The notes beneath the pieces were generated by a model that saw nothing but the letters and a program-made list of their open reading frames with translations, was not told the DNA's origin and did not search any database. A DNA stretch of 64,000 bases from Marmoricola sp. (GTDB lineage: Bacteria; Actinomycetota; Actinomycetes; Propionibacteriales; Nocardioidaceae): NCBI GenBank assembly GCA_025964775.1, contig JAOPYE010000040.1, positions 62,001 to 126,000 on the forward strand, in the 5' to 3' direction. Shown here in pieces: positions 8,878 to 16,524 of this stretch (within the stretch, counting starts at the first letter, position 1; each line of letters begins with the position of its first letter). The position numbers and the translations under genes were made by a program.

Positions 8878-8919
8878 GGTGGGTACGGCGAGTTGTGCGT
8901 TACCCGTTCGTTATGCAAG

Positions 8920-9861
8920 ATGGACAGCGTGAGGGTAGTCGTAACGGGAGGGACCGGAGTTATCGGGCGCGCCGCGGTGCGGAGCCTGGTCGACGCCGGA
9001 CACTCCGTCGACGTCCTGGCACGCTCGGCGGCGAACGTCGAGATCATCACCGCGCTGGGCGCGCGCCCGCAGGCCGCCGACCTGTTCGAGGCCGACACGC
9101 TCGTCCGGATGTACGACGGCGCTGACGTCGCGATCAACCTGGCCACTGACATCCCGGTCGGGTACGCGGCCGGCTGGCCGAACTCGTGGCGTCGCAACGA
9201 CGACCTGCACACCCGTGCTGTGGCCAACGTGACCGCTGCTGCGCGAACGGCCGGGGTGCACCGGATCATCCAGGAGAGCGCCAGCTTCATCTACGCCGAC
9301 GCGGGCGATACCTGGATCACCGAGCAGAGCCCCCTCGAGATCACCCCGGCCACCGAACCGGTCGCCGTGGGGGAGTCGCACGTCCAGGAGTACGCCGGCG
9401 CCAAACAACAATTCGCTGGCCGTGTCGGTGTGCTACTCCGCTTCGGCTCGATCATCGGGGACGACCCGCGCACCCGTTTCTGGTTGCGCGCCGCTGCCAA
9501 CGGTCGGCCGGTGGGACTCGGTCGACCGCACGAGTGGGCGCACCTGGTCCACGCCGACGACCTGGGCCCCGCGGTCCTGGCCGCGCTGCACGCGCCCAGC
9601 GGTGTCTTCAACGTCGGGGCTGCGCCGGTGCTGCGCTCCGAGTTGGTCGAGGGGATCGCCAAGGCCGCGGGTGCCGATTCCGGCGCCTTCCTCGGTCCCG
9701 TCCTGCGCCGCCTCGCCGGCGGGCGCGTCGAGCCGCTGGCCCGGTCACTGCGGGTCTCCTCGGACCACTTCGCCGCACAGACCGGGTGGTTGCCGACGCA
9801 CTCCACCTTCGACGCGGCCTGGTTCGACCCGGCGTTGCGGGTGACCCGGGCCGGACGATGA
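8920..9861 (+). CDS. NAD-dependent epimerase/dehydratase (extended SDR-like)
   Basis: About 313 aa. VVVTGGTGVIGRAAVRSL is the NAD-binding GxxGxxG motif at the extreme N-terminus, so the start must be close: ATG 8920 or GTG 8929; the TTG at 8893 used in the ORF track adds residues without a family match. Other marks: INLATDIP, a QESASFIYAD segment where the catalytic Ser/Tyr region is expected, and VHADDLGPAVLAAL near the C-terminus. The usual YxxxK is not obvious (EYAGAKQQ may supply it). Its TGA overlaps the ATG of the 60-aa gene that follows. Substrate unknown. Confidence 0.82.
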   Translation: MDSVRVVVTGGTGVIGRAAVRSLVDAGHSVDVLARSAANVEIITALGARPQAADLFEADTLVRMYDGADVAINLATDIPVGYAAGWPNSWRRNDDLHTRAVANVTAAARTAGVHRIIQESASFIYADAGDTWITEQSPLEITPATEPVAVGESHVQEYAGAKQQFAGRVGVLLRFGSIIGDDPRTRFWLRAAANGRPVGLGRPHEWAHLVHADDLGPAVLAALHAPSGVFNVGAAPVLRSELVEGIAKAAGADSGAFLGPVLRRLAGGRVEPLARSLRVSSDHFAAQTGWLPTHSTFDAAWFDPALRVTRAGR

Positions 9862-10040
9862 GCAAGGACCTCACGCCGGCTGAGCGGGCCGAACGCCGCC
9901 GCCGGCTCGCCGAGGTCTTCGGCGACGTACTGCCCGACCAGACGACCGACGAGACCGGCCCGGACGCAGCGGACCCGGCCGGTCAGGTCGATGCGAGCGA
10001 GGACTGGCTGTTGCGCCAGGTCCCGCCGCACCACGGCTGA
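9858..10040 (+). CDS. 60-aa charged protein translationally coupled to the epimerase
   Basis: Too short to appear in its own right in the ORF track (it is the tail of the 9186-10040 shadow ORF). ATG overlaps the upstream TGA. The first 25 residues (MSKDLTPAERAERRRRLAEVFG) predict a basic amphipathic helix, followed by an acidic stretch and the end DWLLRQVPPHHG. The good codon use, overlap and sensible composition support a real gene. No family recognised; the shape resembles small actinobacterial accessory proteins that end in a DxWLLxxRPPHHG-like motif. Confidence 0.7.
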   Translation: MSKDLTPAERAERRRRLAEVFGDVLPDQTTDETGPDAADPAGQVDASEDWLLRQVPPHHG

Positions 10041-10114
10041 GGTTTCGACAAGCTCAACCGACGGTGGCTAGGTCGGTTGCTGGCCGAACCCCGGTGGTTG
10101 AGCCTGTCGAAACC
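10041..10114. repeat. Inverted pair of a 19-bp palindrome-arm repeat (GGTTTCGACAGGCTCAACC type)
   Basis: Left arm GGTTTCGACAAGCTCAACC (10041-10059) and right arm GGTTGAGCCTGTCGAAACC (10096-10114) are complementary at 18 of 19 positions around a 36-bp loop. It starts immediately after the stop of the 60-aa gene and lies before the convergent mscL stop, so it may also end transcription. The right arm recurs exactly at 16704-16722. Confidence 0.8.
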
Positions 10115-10124
10115 CGTGGCTGTG

Positions 10125-10472
10125 TCAGGCCTGGCGCTGGGCGAGCAGGTCGCGGATCTCCTCGAGCAGGGCGATGTCTGCCGGCTTGCCGTCCTCGGGG
10201 GTCGGGAAGAACCTTTCCTTCGTCCTGACGTACGGGACGACCACGAAGAAGTAGACGACCGCCGCCAGGAGCACGAAGGCGATCACGGCGTTCATGAACG
10301 CACCGAAGCTGTTGGCGTGGTCGCTGAAGACCTTGCTCCAGCTGGACGGCAGCTGCGCGGTCAGCCACGAGGTGAAGGTCTTGACGACGAGACCGAACGC
10401 GGTACCGATGATCACGGCGACGGCAAGGTCGATCAGGTTGCCCTTGAGGATGAAGCTCTTGAAGCCGTTCAT
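10125..10472 (-). CDS. mscL: Large-conductance mechanosensitive channel MscL
   Basis: 115 aa, slightly shorter than the E. coli protein (136). MNGFKSFILKGNLIDLAVAVIIGTAFGLVVKTF holds the N-terminal amphipathic helix and pore-lining TM1; AFMNAVIAFVLLAAVVYFFVVVPY is TM2; the C-terminal LLEEIRDLLAQ helix forms the cytoplasmic bundle. The homopentamer opens on membrane tension to release solutes during osmotic downshock. ATG at 10472. It sits in the block of housekeeping envelope genes typical of actinobacterial chromosomes near moeA/sepX. Confidence 0.96.
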   Translation of the reverse strand: MNGFKSFILKGNLIDLAVAVIIGTAFGLVVKTFTSWLTAQLPSSWSKVFSDHANSFGAFMNAVIAFVLLAAVVYFFVVVPYVRTKERFFPTPEDGKPADIALLEEIRDLLAQRQA

Positions 10473-10536
10473 GGGTTTCGCTCCTATGGTTCAGATCCCG
10501 AGAAGGGGAGGTGCCGATGACAGAACGGTGGAAACG

Positions 10537-11163
10537 CTAGCGGCTCCACTGGATCGTCAGGTAGAGCGAGGCCGCCGCCGCTGCGACCGCCGGTGCCTCG
10601 TCCTGGTGCACCGCAAGCACGACCAGCCGTCCCGGTAGCCCCGTGCCGCTGGTCCCGGCAGACGGCACGGCGAGGACGGTCGCGTCCGAAGTGAGCTGCG
10701 CCGGCGCCTTGGCTCCCTGAGGATCGCTGGCGATCAGCCCGACGACGTCGCCGTGGTGCAGGAGGCCCACCGCGTCCGGGTCCGAGATCCGTACGGCGAC
10801 CGCGGTCCGCCCCGGATAGCCCGCGAGCCGATCGGCCGACAGCACGGCGTCAGAGGTCGCGACCTGGCCCCGGTCCAGCGGCGTGACCAGCGTGCGGCCG
10901 ACCAACTGGGCCAACCTGGTCGCCGCCGTCGCAGGCACAGTCCCGGGCCGGAATCCCGTACGCCGGAAGTCGACCGCCGTCAGCACCGTCCCACTGGCCA
11001 GGTCACGGGCCGCGGTCCAGGCCGGCACCGTCGGCGCGGGATCAGCAGTGACGGCGTGGATCGTCGACCAGACCGCGAACCCGAGGCACAGCGCTGCCAG
11101 CCCTCTGCGGTGGATCAGCAGGCGACGGCGTACGGCGTTGACGAGGGCATGCAGGTGGGACAT
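10537..11163 (-). CDS. SAF-domain membrane protein (CpaB/RcpC-like)
   Basis: 208 aa. One hydrophobic segment (GLAALCLGFAVWSTIHAV, about 21-38) follows a basic head. Residues 47-112 form a SAF domain (VPAWTAARDLASGTVLTAVDFRRTGFRPGTVP ... LVGRTLVTPLDRGQ), as in Flp pilus assembly CpaB and antifreeze/sialate-synthase families. The rest is beta-rich with no motif I know. Start is ATG 11163 or the GTG two codons earlier; neither has a clear ribosome site. No Flp/Tad genes adjoin it, so a pilus role is unsupported; many actinobacteria carry this gene beside mscL and fmdB. Confidence 0.78.
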   Translation of the reverse strand: MSHLHALVNAVRRRLLIHRRGLAALCLGFAVWSTIHAVTADPAPTVPAWTAARDLASGTVLTAVDFRRTGFRPGTVPATAATRLAQLVGRTLVTPLDRGQVATSDAVLSADRLAGYPGRTAVAVRISDPDAVGLLHHGDVVGLIASDPQGAKAPAQLTSDATVLAVPSAGTSGTGLPGRLVVLAVHQDEAPAVAAAAASLYLTIQWSR

Positions 11164-11214
11164 GGCCACACGCTAGGAAGGAATCGGCGCCGCGTGCCGA
11201 CGCTGTCCACAGGG

Positions 11215-11526
11215 TCAGGCAGGAGCCGGGGCGCTCGCGGTCGAGGAGGTCGTGCTCTCGGTCTTCTTGCTCGTCGACTCTGCCGCCGGGGCTGCCGGCG
11301 TCGAGGAGCCGTTCTCGCTGCTTGTCGCAGGCGTCGCCGAGGTCGTCGAACCGCGGCTGTCGTTGCGGTAGAAGCCGGAGCCCTTGAAGACCACACCGAC
11401 CGCGTTGAAGACCTTGCGGAGCTTGCCGTCGCACTCGGGGCAGACGGTCAGCGAGTCGTCGCTGAAGCTCTGGACGGCTTCGAAGAAGTGTCCGCACTCG
11501 GTGCAGGAGTACTGATAGGTGGGCAC
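11215..11526 (-). CDS. FmdB-family zinc-ribbon protein
   Basis: 103 aa from the GTG at 11526, which has AAGGAAC upstream and gives the family N-terminus (V)PTYQYSCTECGHFFE; the longer ORF-track start adds an unrelated leader. Two CxxC knuckles (CTEC and CPEC, about residues 8-11 and 29-32) form the zinc ribbon, and the core ends at VVFKGSGFYRND, the classic FmdB end. Residues 60-103 are a Ser/Thr/Ala/Pro tail of low complexity. FmdB proteins are named as putative regulators of formamidase genes but their real role is unknown. Confidence 0.9.
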   Translation of the reverse strand: MPTYQYSCTECGHFFEAVQSFSDDSLTVCPECDGKLRKVFNAVGVVFKGSGFYRNDSRGSTTSATPATSSENGSSTPAAPAAESTSKKTESTTSSTASAPAPA

Positions 11527-11609
11527 GTTGTTCCTTGCGGCTGCAGGTTCTGGGGCTGGCACTCGCGGGTGCCGACTGCCAATCGTACGGCACCACGCAC
11601 GCGAAACCC

Positions 11610-12188
11610 TCAGAAGCGAAGCAAGCGGGACTCGGTCACGGCCGCGGTCACCGGCCGGTCGTGCGGTGCGGTCGGGACTTCGTCCAGCACCTCGTCGTCG
11701 TTGAGGACCACACAGGTGAACGTCCCGACCGGCACCCGGGCCAGCGCCCGGTCATACGAGCCGCCGCCACGGCCCAGCCGCAGGCCGCGGACATCGACGG
11801 CGAGCCCGGGCACGATCACGGCGTCGGCTCCGCCGATCGCATCGACCCCCAGGGCCGGGGTCGTCGGTTCGAGCAGGCCGCGCCTCGCGGTGGCCAACGA
11901 GGCGGCACCGGCGTGCACGGCCCAGTCCAGGTCGTCGTCGGGACGAAGCAGCGGCACGATCACCCGCTTGCCGGCAGCGCCGAGCCGGTCGAGCAGCGCC
12001 CCGGTCCCCGGTTCCCGCCCGACCGAGACGTAGGCGGCCACCGTCGCGGCCCGGCGTACCTCGTCGGTCGCGAGCAGCAGCTCGGCGATCGCCAGGCTGC
12101 GAGCAGAGAGTTCGGACACGGCGAGCCGCCCGCGCGCCGTCAGCAGCTGGTCGCGCAGGGCCAGTTTTGCGGTACCGATGTGGTCCAT
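11610..12188 (-). CDS. 5-formyltetrahydrofolate cyclo-ligase
   Basis: 192 aa, standard length. Converts 5-formyl-THF to 5,10-methenyl-THF using ATP, recycling a folate that inhibits one-carbon enzymes. Motifs: AAYVSVGREPGTGALLDRL (substrate side), VIVPGLAVDVRGLRLGRGGGSYDRAL, whose LGRGGGSYDRAL loop is the hallmark nucleotide/Mg site, and LNDDEVLDEVPTAPHDRPV near the end. Its ATG is 26 bp from the divergent UDP-glucose pyrophosphorylase start; this adjacency is conserved in many actinobacteria. Confidence 0.94.
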   Translation of the reverse strand: MDHIGTAKLALRDQLLTARGRLAVSELSARSLAIAELLLATDEVRRAATVAAYVSVGREPGTGALLDRLGAAGKRVIVPLLRPDDDLDWAVHAGAASLATARRGLLEPTTPALGVDAIGGADAVIVPGLAVDVRGLRLGRGGGSYDRALARVPVGTFTCVVLNDDEVLDEVPTAPHDRPVTAAVTESRLLRF

Positions 12189-12214
12189 GGCTGGAACAAC
12201 CCTACGATCGAGGC

Positions 12215-13597
12215 ATGAACGATGCTGCGAGTGGACCCGGGCTTGCCCTGGCCCGCGAGAAGATGGTTGCGGCGGGCGTTGACCCGCTGGCCATCGAGGT
12301 CTTCGCCCACTACTTCCGCCAGCTCGAGCGCGGCGACACCGGAATGATCCCGGAGGCGACGATCGAGCCGCTGGACATGCCGTCGCTCGACGACATCCCG
12401 GTACCGGTCGAAGCCGGCATCGAGGCGCTCCGCACGACCGCCGTCATCAAACTCAACGGTGGGCTCGGGACGTCGATGGGCATGGAGCGTGCCAAGTCGC
12501 TGCTCTGCGTCCGGCGCGGCCTGTCGTTCCTCGACATCATCGCCCGCCAGGTCCTGCACCTGCGCAAGGAGCACGACGTCGCGCTGCCGCTGATCTTCAT
12601 GAACAGCTTCCGCACCAGCGCCGACACGCTCGCTGCCCTGGCCCGGTACGACGGCCTCGCCGTCCCCGGCCTGCCCCTGGAGTTCCTGCAGAACAAGGAA
12701 CCGAAGCTGACCGTCTCCGACCTCAAGCCGGTGACCTGGACCAAGGACCCCGCCCTGGAGTGGTGTCCACCGGGGCACGGCGACATCTACACCGCGATGA
12801 CTGCGACCGGTCTGATCGACGACCTGATCGCCGCCGGCTACACGCAGGTCTTCATCTCCAACTCCGACAACCTCGGTGCCGTCCCCGATCCGCGGCTGGC
12901 CGGCTGGTTCGCCCGGTCCGGTTCCCCGTTCGCGATCGAGGCCGTACGCCGTACGGCATCGGACCGCAAGGGCGGCCACTTCGCGACCCGGCGCAGCGAC
13001 GGCCGGATCATCCTGCGTGAGAGCGCCCAGGTCCTGCCTGAGGACACCGGAGCACTCGGCGACCTGGCCCGGCACCGTTTCATGAGCACCAACAACATCT
13101 GGATCGACCTGGTGGCGCTGCGCGACGAGCTCGTCAGCCGCGACGGCATCCTGGGGCTGCCGATGATCCGCAACGTCAAGACCGTCGACCCGGGCGATGC
13201 CGCCAGCCCGTCGGTGGTCCAGATCGAGTCGGCCATGGGTGCGGCGATCGAGATCTTCGCCGGCGCGCAGACCATCGAGGTCGGTCGCGACCGGCACGTC
13301 CCCGTGAAGACGACCAACGACCTGCTGGTCCTGCGCTCCGACGTCTACGACATCGGCCCCGACTTCGTGCTCGACCAGGCTGCGCCTGCAGTTCCGTTCG
13401 TCGATCTCGACGGTGTGTACAAGCTGGTCGGCGACTTCGACAAGCGGTTCAAGTCCGGCGCTCCGTCGTTGCGCCAGGCCGAATCACTCGTCGTCGACGG
13501 CGACTGGACCTTCGAGGAGAACGTCACCGTCGTCGGTTCGGTCAAGCTCGCCGGGGAGCGCGGCCGGGTCGCGGCCGGCACCGTGCTGTCGGAGTGA
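12215..13597 (+). CDS. UTP-glucose-1-phosphate uridylyltransferase, eukaryotic (UDPGP) type
   Basis: 460 aa. Makes UDP-glucose from UTP and glucose-1-phosphate for polysaccharide, teichoic acid and glycolipid synthesis. It is not the bacterial GalU fold family: the UTP loop LNGGLGTSMGMERAKSLL, MNSFRTSADTL, FLQNKEPKL, CPPGHGDIY and SNSDNLGA match the eukaryotic UGP/UDPGP family, and the C-terminus ends in a short beta-helix-like stretch (WTFEENVTVVGSVKLAG). The ATG at 12215 lies in a 26-bp gap to the divergent cyclo-ligase gene. Followed by moeA at the place galU holds in related genomes. Confidence 0.9.
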   Translation: MNDAASGPGLALAREKMVAAGVDPLAIEVFAHYFRQLERGDTGMIPEATIEPLDMPSLDDIPVPVEAGIEALRTTAVIKLNGGLGTSMGMERAKSLLCVRRGLSFLDIIARQVLHLRKEHDVALPLIFMNSFRTSADTLAALARYDGLAVPGLPLEFLQNKEPKLTVSDLKPVTWTKDPALEWCPPGHGDIYTAMTATGLIDDLIAAGYTQVFISNSDNLGAVPDPRLAGWFARSGSPFAIEAVRRTASDRKGGHFATRRSDGRIILRESAQVLPEDTGALGDLARHRFMSTNNIWIDLVALRDELVSRDGILGLPMIRNVKTVDPGDAASPSVVQIESAMGAAIEIFAGAQTIEVGRDRHVPVKTTNDLLVLRSDVYDIGPDFVLDQAAPAVPFVDLDGVYKLVGDFDKRFKSGAPSLRQAESLVVDGDWTFEENVTVVGSVKLAGERGRVAAGTVLSE

Positions 13598-13633
13598 TCG
13601 GCGGGCTGCGGCGTCGGGACATAGTGTTGCGTC

Positions 13634-14875
13634 ATGCCTGACCCCGAAGCCGTGCCCCTCACGGTCGACGAGCACCTGGCGCTGATCCTTGACCGGGTCC
13701 GCGAGCTGCCTGCGTACGACCAGCCGCTGCTCGAGACGATCGGGCTCCCGGTGGTGGCGGACATCGTGTCGCCGATCTCGCTGCCCGTCTTCGACAACTC
13801 TGCGATGGACGGGTACGCCGTCGTGTTCCGCGACGTCGCTCACGCGACGGCCGACACTCCCGTGCACCTGCCGGTCGTCGGCGAGATCGCCGCGGGCCAG
13901 ACCACGATCTTCGCGATGTCGCCCGGGACCGCCGTACGGATCATGACCGGGGCGCCGATCCCGACGGGCTGCAACGCGGTCGTTCCCGTCGAGGCGACCG
14001 ACAACGGGGTGGCCAAGGTGCAGATCAACCAGGCACCCACCGAGGGCCAGCACATCCGCCGCGCCGGGGAGGACGTCACCCAGGGTGAGGTCATCATGGC
14101 GATCGGCGACCGGATCGACGCGCGCCGCGCGGGCCTGCTCGCCTCGGTCGGCATCGGCCGGATCTCGGCACGTCCGCGCCCGCGGGTCGTGATCATGTCG
14201 ACCGGGTCCGAGCTGGTCGAGCCCGGTGGTGAGCTGGCGCGCGACAGCATCTTCGACGCGAACTCCTACCTCCTGGCTGCCGCTGCCAAGCAGGCCGGGG
14301 CGATCGCCTACCGGGTGACCGCTTCGCCCGATGACCCGGAATCTTTCACCGAAGCGCTCAGCGACCAGCTCGTGCGGGCCGACGTCGTGGTGACCAGCGG
14401 CGGGGTCAGCAAGGGCACCCACGACGTGGTCAAGGAGGCCCTCGCGGGTCTGGGCACGGTGTCGTTCCACGAGGTGGCGATGCAGCCCGGCAAGCCGCAG
14501 GGCTTCGGCGTCGTCGGTGAGGACGCGACGCCGATCTTCACGCTGCCGGGCAACCCGGTCTCGGCGTACATCTCCTTCGAGCTGTTCGTGGTGCCGGCGC
14601 TGCGCAAGATGATGGGCCGTACGCCGCTGCACCGCTCGCTGGTCCGGGCCACGCTGACCTCGACGGTCTCCTCGTTCAAGGGTCGGCGCCAGTACCTGCG
14701 CGGCATCTTCGAACCGAAGGTCGGCGGCTCGACCGTGACGCCGGTCGGTGGCGCCGGCTCGCACCTGATGGGCGGGCTGTCGAGGGCGAACGCGCTGATC
14801 GTGCTGGGCGAGGATGTCCTCTCGGCCGAGGGTGGTACCGACGTCCCGGTGATGTTGCTCGATCGGGACTACTGA
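13634..14875 (+). CDS. moeA: MoeA/gephyrin-like protein (molybdopterin molybdotransferase or Glp)
   Basis: 413 aa with all four MoeA domains: [13 protein letters not shown] (N-terminal), [17 protein letters not shown], the MPT-binding domain with [12 protein letters not shown] and [35 protein letters not shown], and a C-terminal beta domain. The enzyme inserts molybdate into adenylated molybdopterin. Its place between a UDP-glucose pyrophosphorylase and a rimJ-sepX/glpR pair is that of Glp, the gephyrin-like protein reported to bind FtsZ and the membrane protein GlpR in corynebacteria, so a division role is plausible in addition or instead. moaC and a mog-like gene follow directly, favouring retained cofactor synthesis. 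Confidence 0.9.
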   Translation: MPDPEAVPLTVDEHLALILDRVRELPAYDQPLLETIGLPVVADIVSPISLPVFDNSAMDGYAVVFRDVAHATADTPVHLPVVGEIAAGQTTIFAMSPGTAVRIMTGAPIPTGCNAVVPVEATDNGVAKVQINQAPTEGQHIRRAGEDVTQGEVIMAIGDRIDARRAGLLASVGIGRISARPRPRVVIMSTGSELVEPGGELARDSIFDANSYLLAAAAKQAGAIAYRVTASPDDPESFTEALSDQLVRADVVVTSGGVSKGTHDVVKEALAGLGTVSFHEVAMQPGKPQGFGVVGEDATPIFTLPGNPVSAYISFELFVVPALRKMMGRTPLHRSLVRATLTSTVSSFKGRRQYLRGIFEPKVGGSTVTPVGGAGSHLMGGLSRANALIVLGEDVLSAEGGTDVPVMLLDRDY

Positions 14876-15354
14876 TGGAAGACGTGCCGGGCCTGACGCA
14901 CCTCGACGAGTCCGGGGCCGCGCGGATGGTCGACGTCTCCGGCAAGGAGGTCACCGCCAGGGTCGCGGTCGCGACCGGTCGGGTGCTGGTCTCGCCCGAG
15001 GTCGTCGCGCTGCTGCGCGGTGAGGGCGTGCCGAAGGGTGATGCGCTCGGGGTGGCCCGGGTTGCCGGGATCATGGCGACCAAGCGGACCCCGGACCTGA
15101 TCCCGTTGTGCCACCCGCTGGCGATCTCGGGCGTCGAGGTCGACCTCGAGGTCCTCGACTCCGCGGTGGCGATCACCGCGACCGTCCGCACCGCCGACCG
15201 CACCGGTGTCGAGATGGAGGCGCTCACGGCCGTGTCGGTCGCCGCGCTCACGGTGGTGGACATGGTCAAGGCCGTCGACAAGGCTGCGGTGATCACCGAC
15301 ATCCGGATCGAATCGAAGAGCGGCGGGAAGAGCGGCACGTGGCAGCGGACGTAG
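14875..15354 (+). CDS. moaC: Cyclic pyranopterin monophosphate synthase MoaC
   Basis: 159 aa. With MoaA, converts GTP to cyclic pyranopterin monophosphate, the first molybdenum-cofactor step. Motifs: [48 protein letters not shown] (catalytic LCHPL loop), and [31 protein letters not shown], including the GVEMEAL signature. The ATG shares a base with the moeA stop (TGATG), so the two are translationally coupled. moaA, moaD and moaE are not in the window. Confidence 0.96.
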   Translation: MEDVPGLTHLDESGAARMVDVSGKEVTARVAVATGRVLVSPEVVALLRGEGVPKGDALGVARVAGIMATKRTPDLIPLCHPLAISGVEVDLEVLDSAVAITATVRTADRTGVEMEALTAVSVAALTVVDMVKAVDKAAVITDIRIESKSGGKSGTWQRT

Positions 15355-15827
15355 CACTGGCAGCAGCCGTCGTGGTGGCGTCCAACCGCGCGGCTGCCGG
15401 GGTCTACGCCGACGAGACCGGTCCGTTGATCGTCGCGGCGTTGCGTGCTGATGGCTGGGTGGTGGCCGACGCGGCCGTCGTACCGGACGGTGAGCCGGTC
15501 GCCGCAGCCATCCGAGCGGCGGTGTCTGCCGGTGCGCGCGCCGTGCTGACCACCGGCGGCACCGGCCTGACCCCGACCGACCTGACGCCGGAGGTCACGC
15601 GGCCGTTGCTGGATCGCGAGGTGCCGGGCATCGCCGAGGCGATTCGCGCGTACGGCGTCGCGCACGGCGTCCCGACCGCTGCACTCTCGCGCGGGCTCGC
15701 CGGCGTGATGGGCGATGCCCTGATCGTGAATCTGCCGGGCTCGAGCGGGGGTGTGCGCGACGGCCTCGCGGTCGTCGTACCGGTCCTGCGGCATGCGGTG
15801 GATCAGATCGCCGGAGGCGACCATTGA
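15339..15827 (+). CDS. Mog/MoaB-type molybdopterin adenylyltransferase
   Basis: 162 aa. Start is the GTG at 15339, preceded by GGGAAG; it overlaps moaC by 16 bases. The ORF track buries it in a longer shadow frame. Motifs: [22 protein letters not shown], the [33 protein letters not shown] signature (given in parts: [15 protein letters not shown]), and [16 protein letters not shown]. It adenylylates molybdopterin before MoeA inserts molybdate. With moeA and moaC it forms a compact cofactor sub-operon inserted between the pyrophosphorylase and rimJ-sepX. Confidence 0.92.
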   Translation: MAADVALAAAVVVASNRAAAGVYADETGPLIVAALRADGWVVADAAVVPDGEPVAAAIRAAVSAGARAVLTTGGTGLTPTDLTPEVTRPLLDREVPGIAEAIRAYGVAHGVPTAALSRGLAGVMGDALIVNLPGSSGGVRDGLAVVVPVLRHAVDQIAGGDH

Positions 15828-15836
15828 GTACCAGTC

Positions 15837-15852
15837 GAGGAAGTGACCACTG
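15837..15852 (+). promoter_or_regulatory. rimJ: Ribosome-binding site that points to a CTG start codon
   Basis: GAGGAAG (15837-15843) is followed after 6 nt by CTG at 15850, in frame with the acetyltransferase; a TGA at 15844 closes the frame just upstream. No ATG, GTG or TTG lies between that stop and conserved N-terminal residues of the family. Confidence 0.6.
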
Positions 15853-16464
15853 AACGCGCCGCCGGCACCGAAGACCTGGCCGGTCGTCCTCGAGGACGGT
15901 CTGCTGCGGTTGCGGCCGCTCTCGCTCCACGACCGCAAGGCCTGGCGGCAGGTCCGCGAGCGCAACGTGCCCTGGCTCAGCCGGTGGGACGCGACGACAC
16001 CACCCGGCGCTGACGCACGGCCGCGCACCTACGCAACGATGGTCCGGGCGATGCAGGCCGAGGCGCGAGCGGGGAGACAGCTGCCCTTCGCCGTCGAGTA
16101 CGACGGCGAGTTCGTGGGGCAGCTGACGGTCAACAACATCACCCGCGGCTCGGGGCAGTTCGCCTCGATCGGCTACTGGATCGACCAGGACGTCGCTGGT
16201 CGCGGGTTGATGACGCGCAGCGTCGCGATGGTGATCGACCACTGCTTCTTCGCCCTCAAGCTGCACCGGATCGAGATCGCGATCCGTCCGGAGAACGCCG
16301 CGTCGTTGCGGGTCGTGGAGAAGCTCGAAATCGCCGAGTACGGGTTCGCGCCGAGGTTCCTGCACATCGACGGCGACTGGCGCGATCACCGGCTCTTCGC
16401 GATCACGAAGGAGGAGTGCCCCCTGGGTCTGGTGCACCGTCTCTCCCAACTGTCACAGGAGTGA
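15850..16464 (+). CDS. rimJ: GNAT acetyltransferase, RimJ-like
   Basis: 204 aa if read from the CTG at 15850. The ORF track begins at TTG 15910, which removes the conserved opening WPVVLEDGLLRLRPLSLHD found in this family, so the rare CTG start is preferred. GNAT core: LPFAVEYDGEFVGQLTVNNI, GYWIDQDVAGRGLMTRSVAMVIDHCF (acetyl-CoA pyrophosphate loop GRGLMT), and LHRIEIAIRPENAASLRVVEKLEI. RimJ-type enzymes acetylate protein N-termini or side chains. The gene order moeA - rimJ - sepX/glpR is conserved in actinobacteria, though the substrate is unknown. Confidence 0.88.
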   Translation: MNAPPAPKTWPVVLEDGLLRLRPLSLHDRKAWRQVRERNVPWLSRWDATTPPGADARPRTYATMVRAMQAEARAGRQLPFAVEYDGEFVGQLTVNNITRGSGQFASIGYWIDQDVAGRGLMTRSVAMVIDHCFFALKLHRIEIAIRPENAASLRVVEKLEIAEYGFAPRFLHIDGDWRDHRLFAITKEECPLGLVHRLSQLSQE

Positions 16465-16524
16465 TCTCGCGACACACCGATCTACCTGCGTCACTCGGAC
16501 CCCCGTCGCTCATACCCTCGTTCC

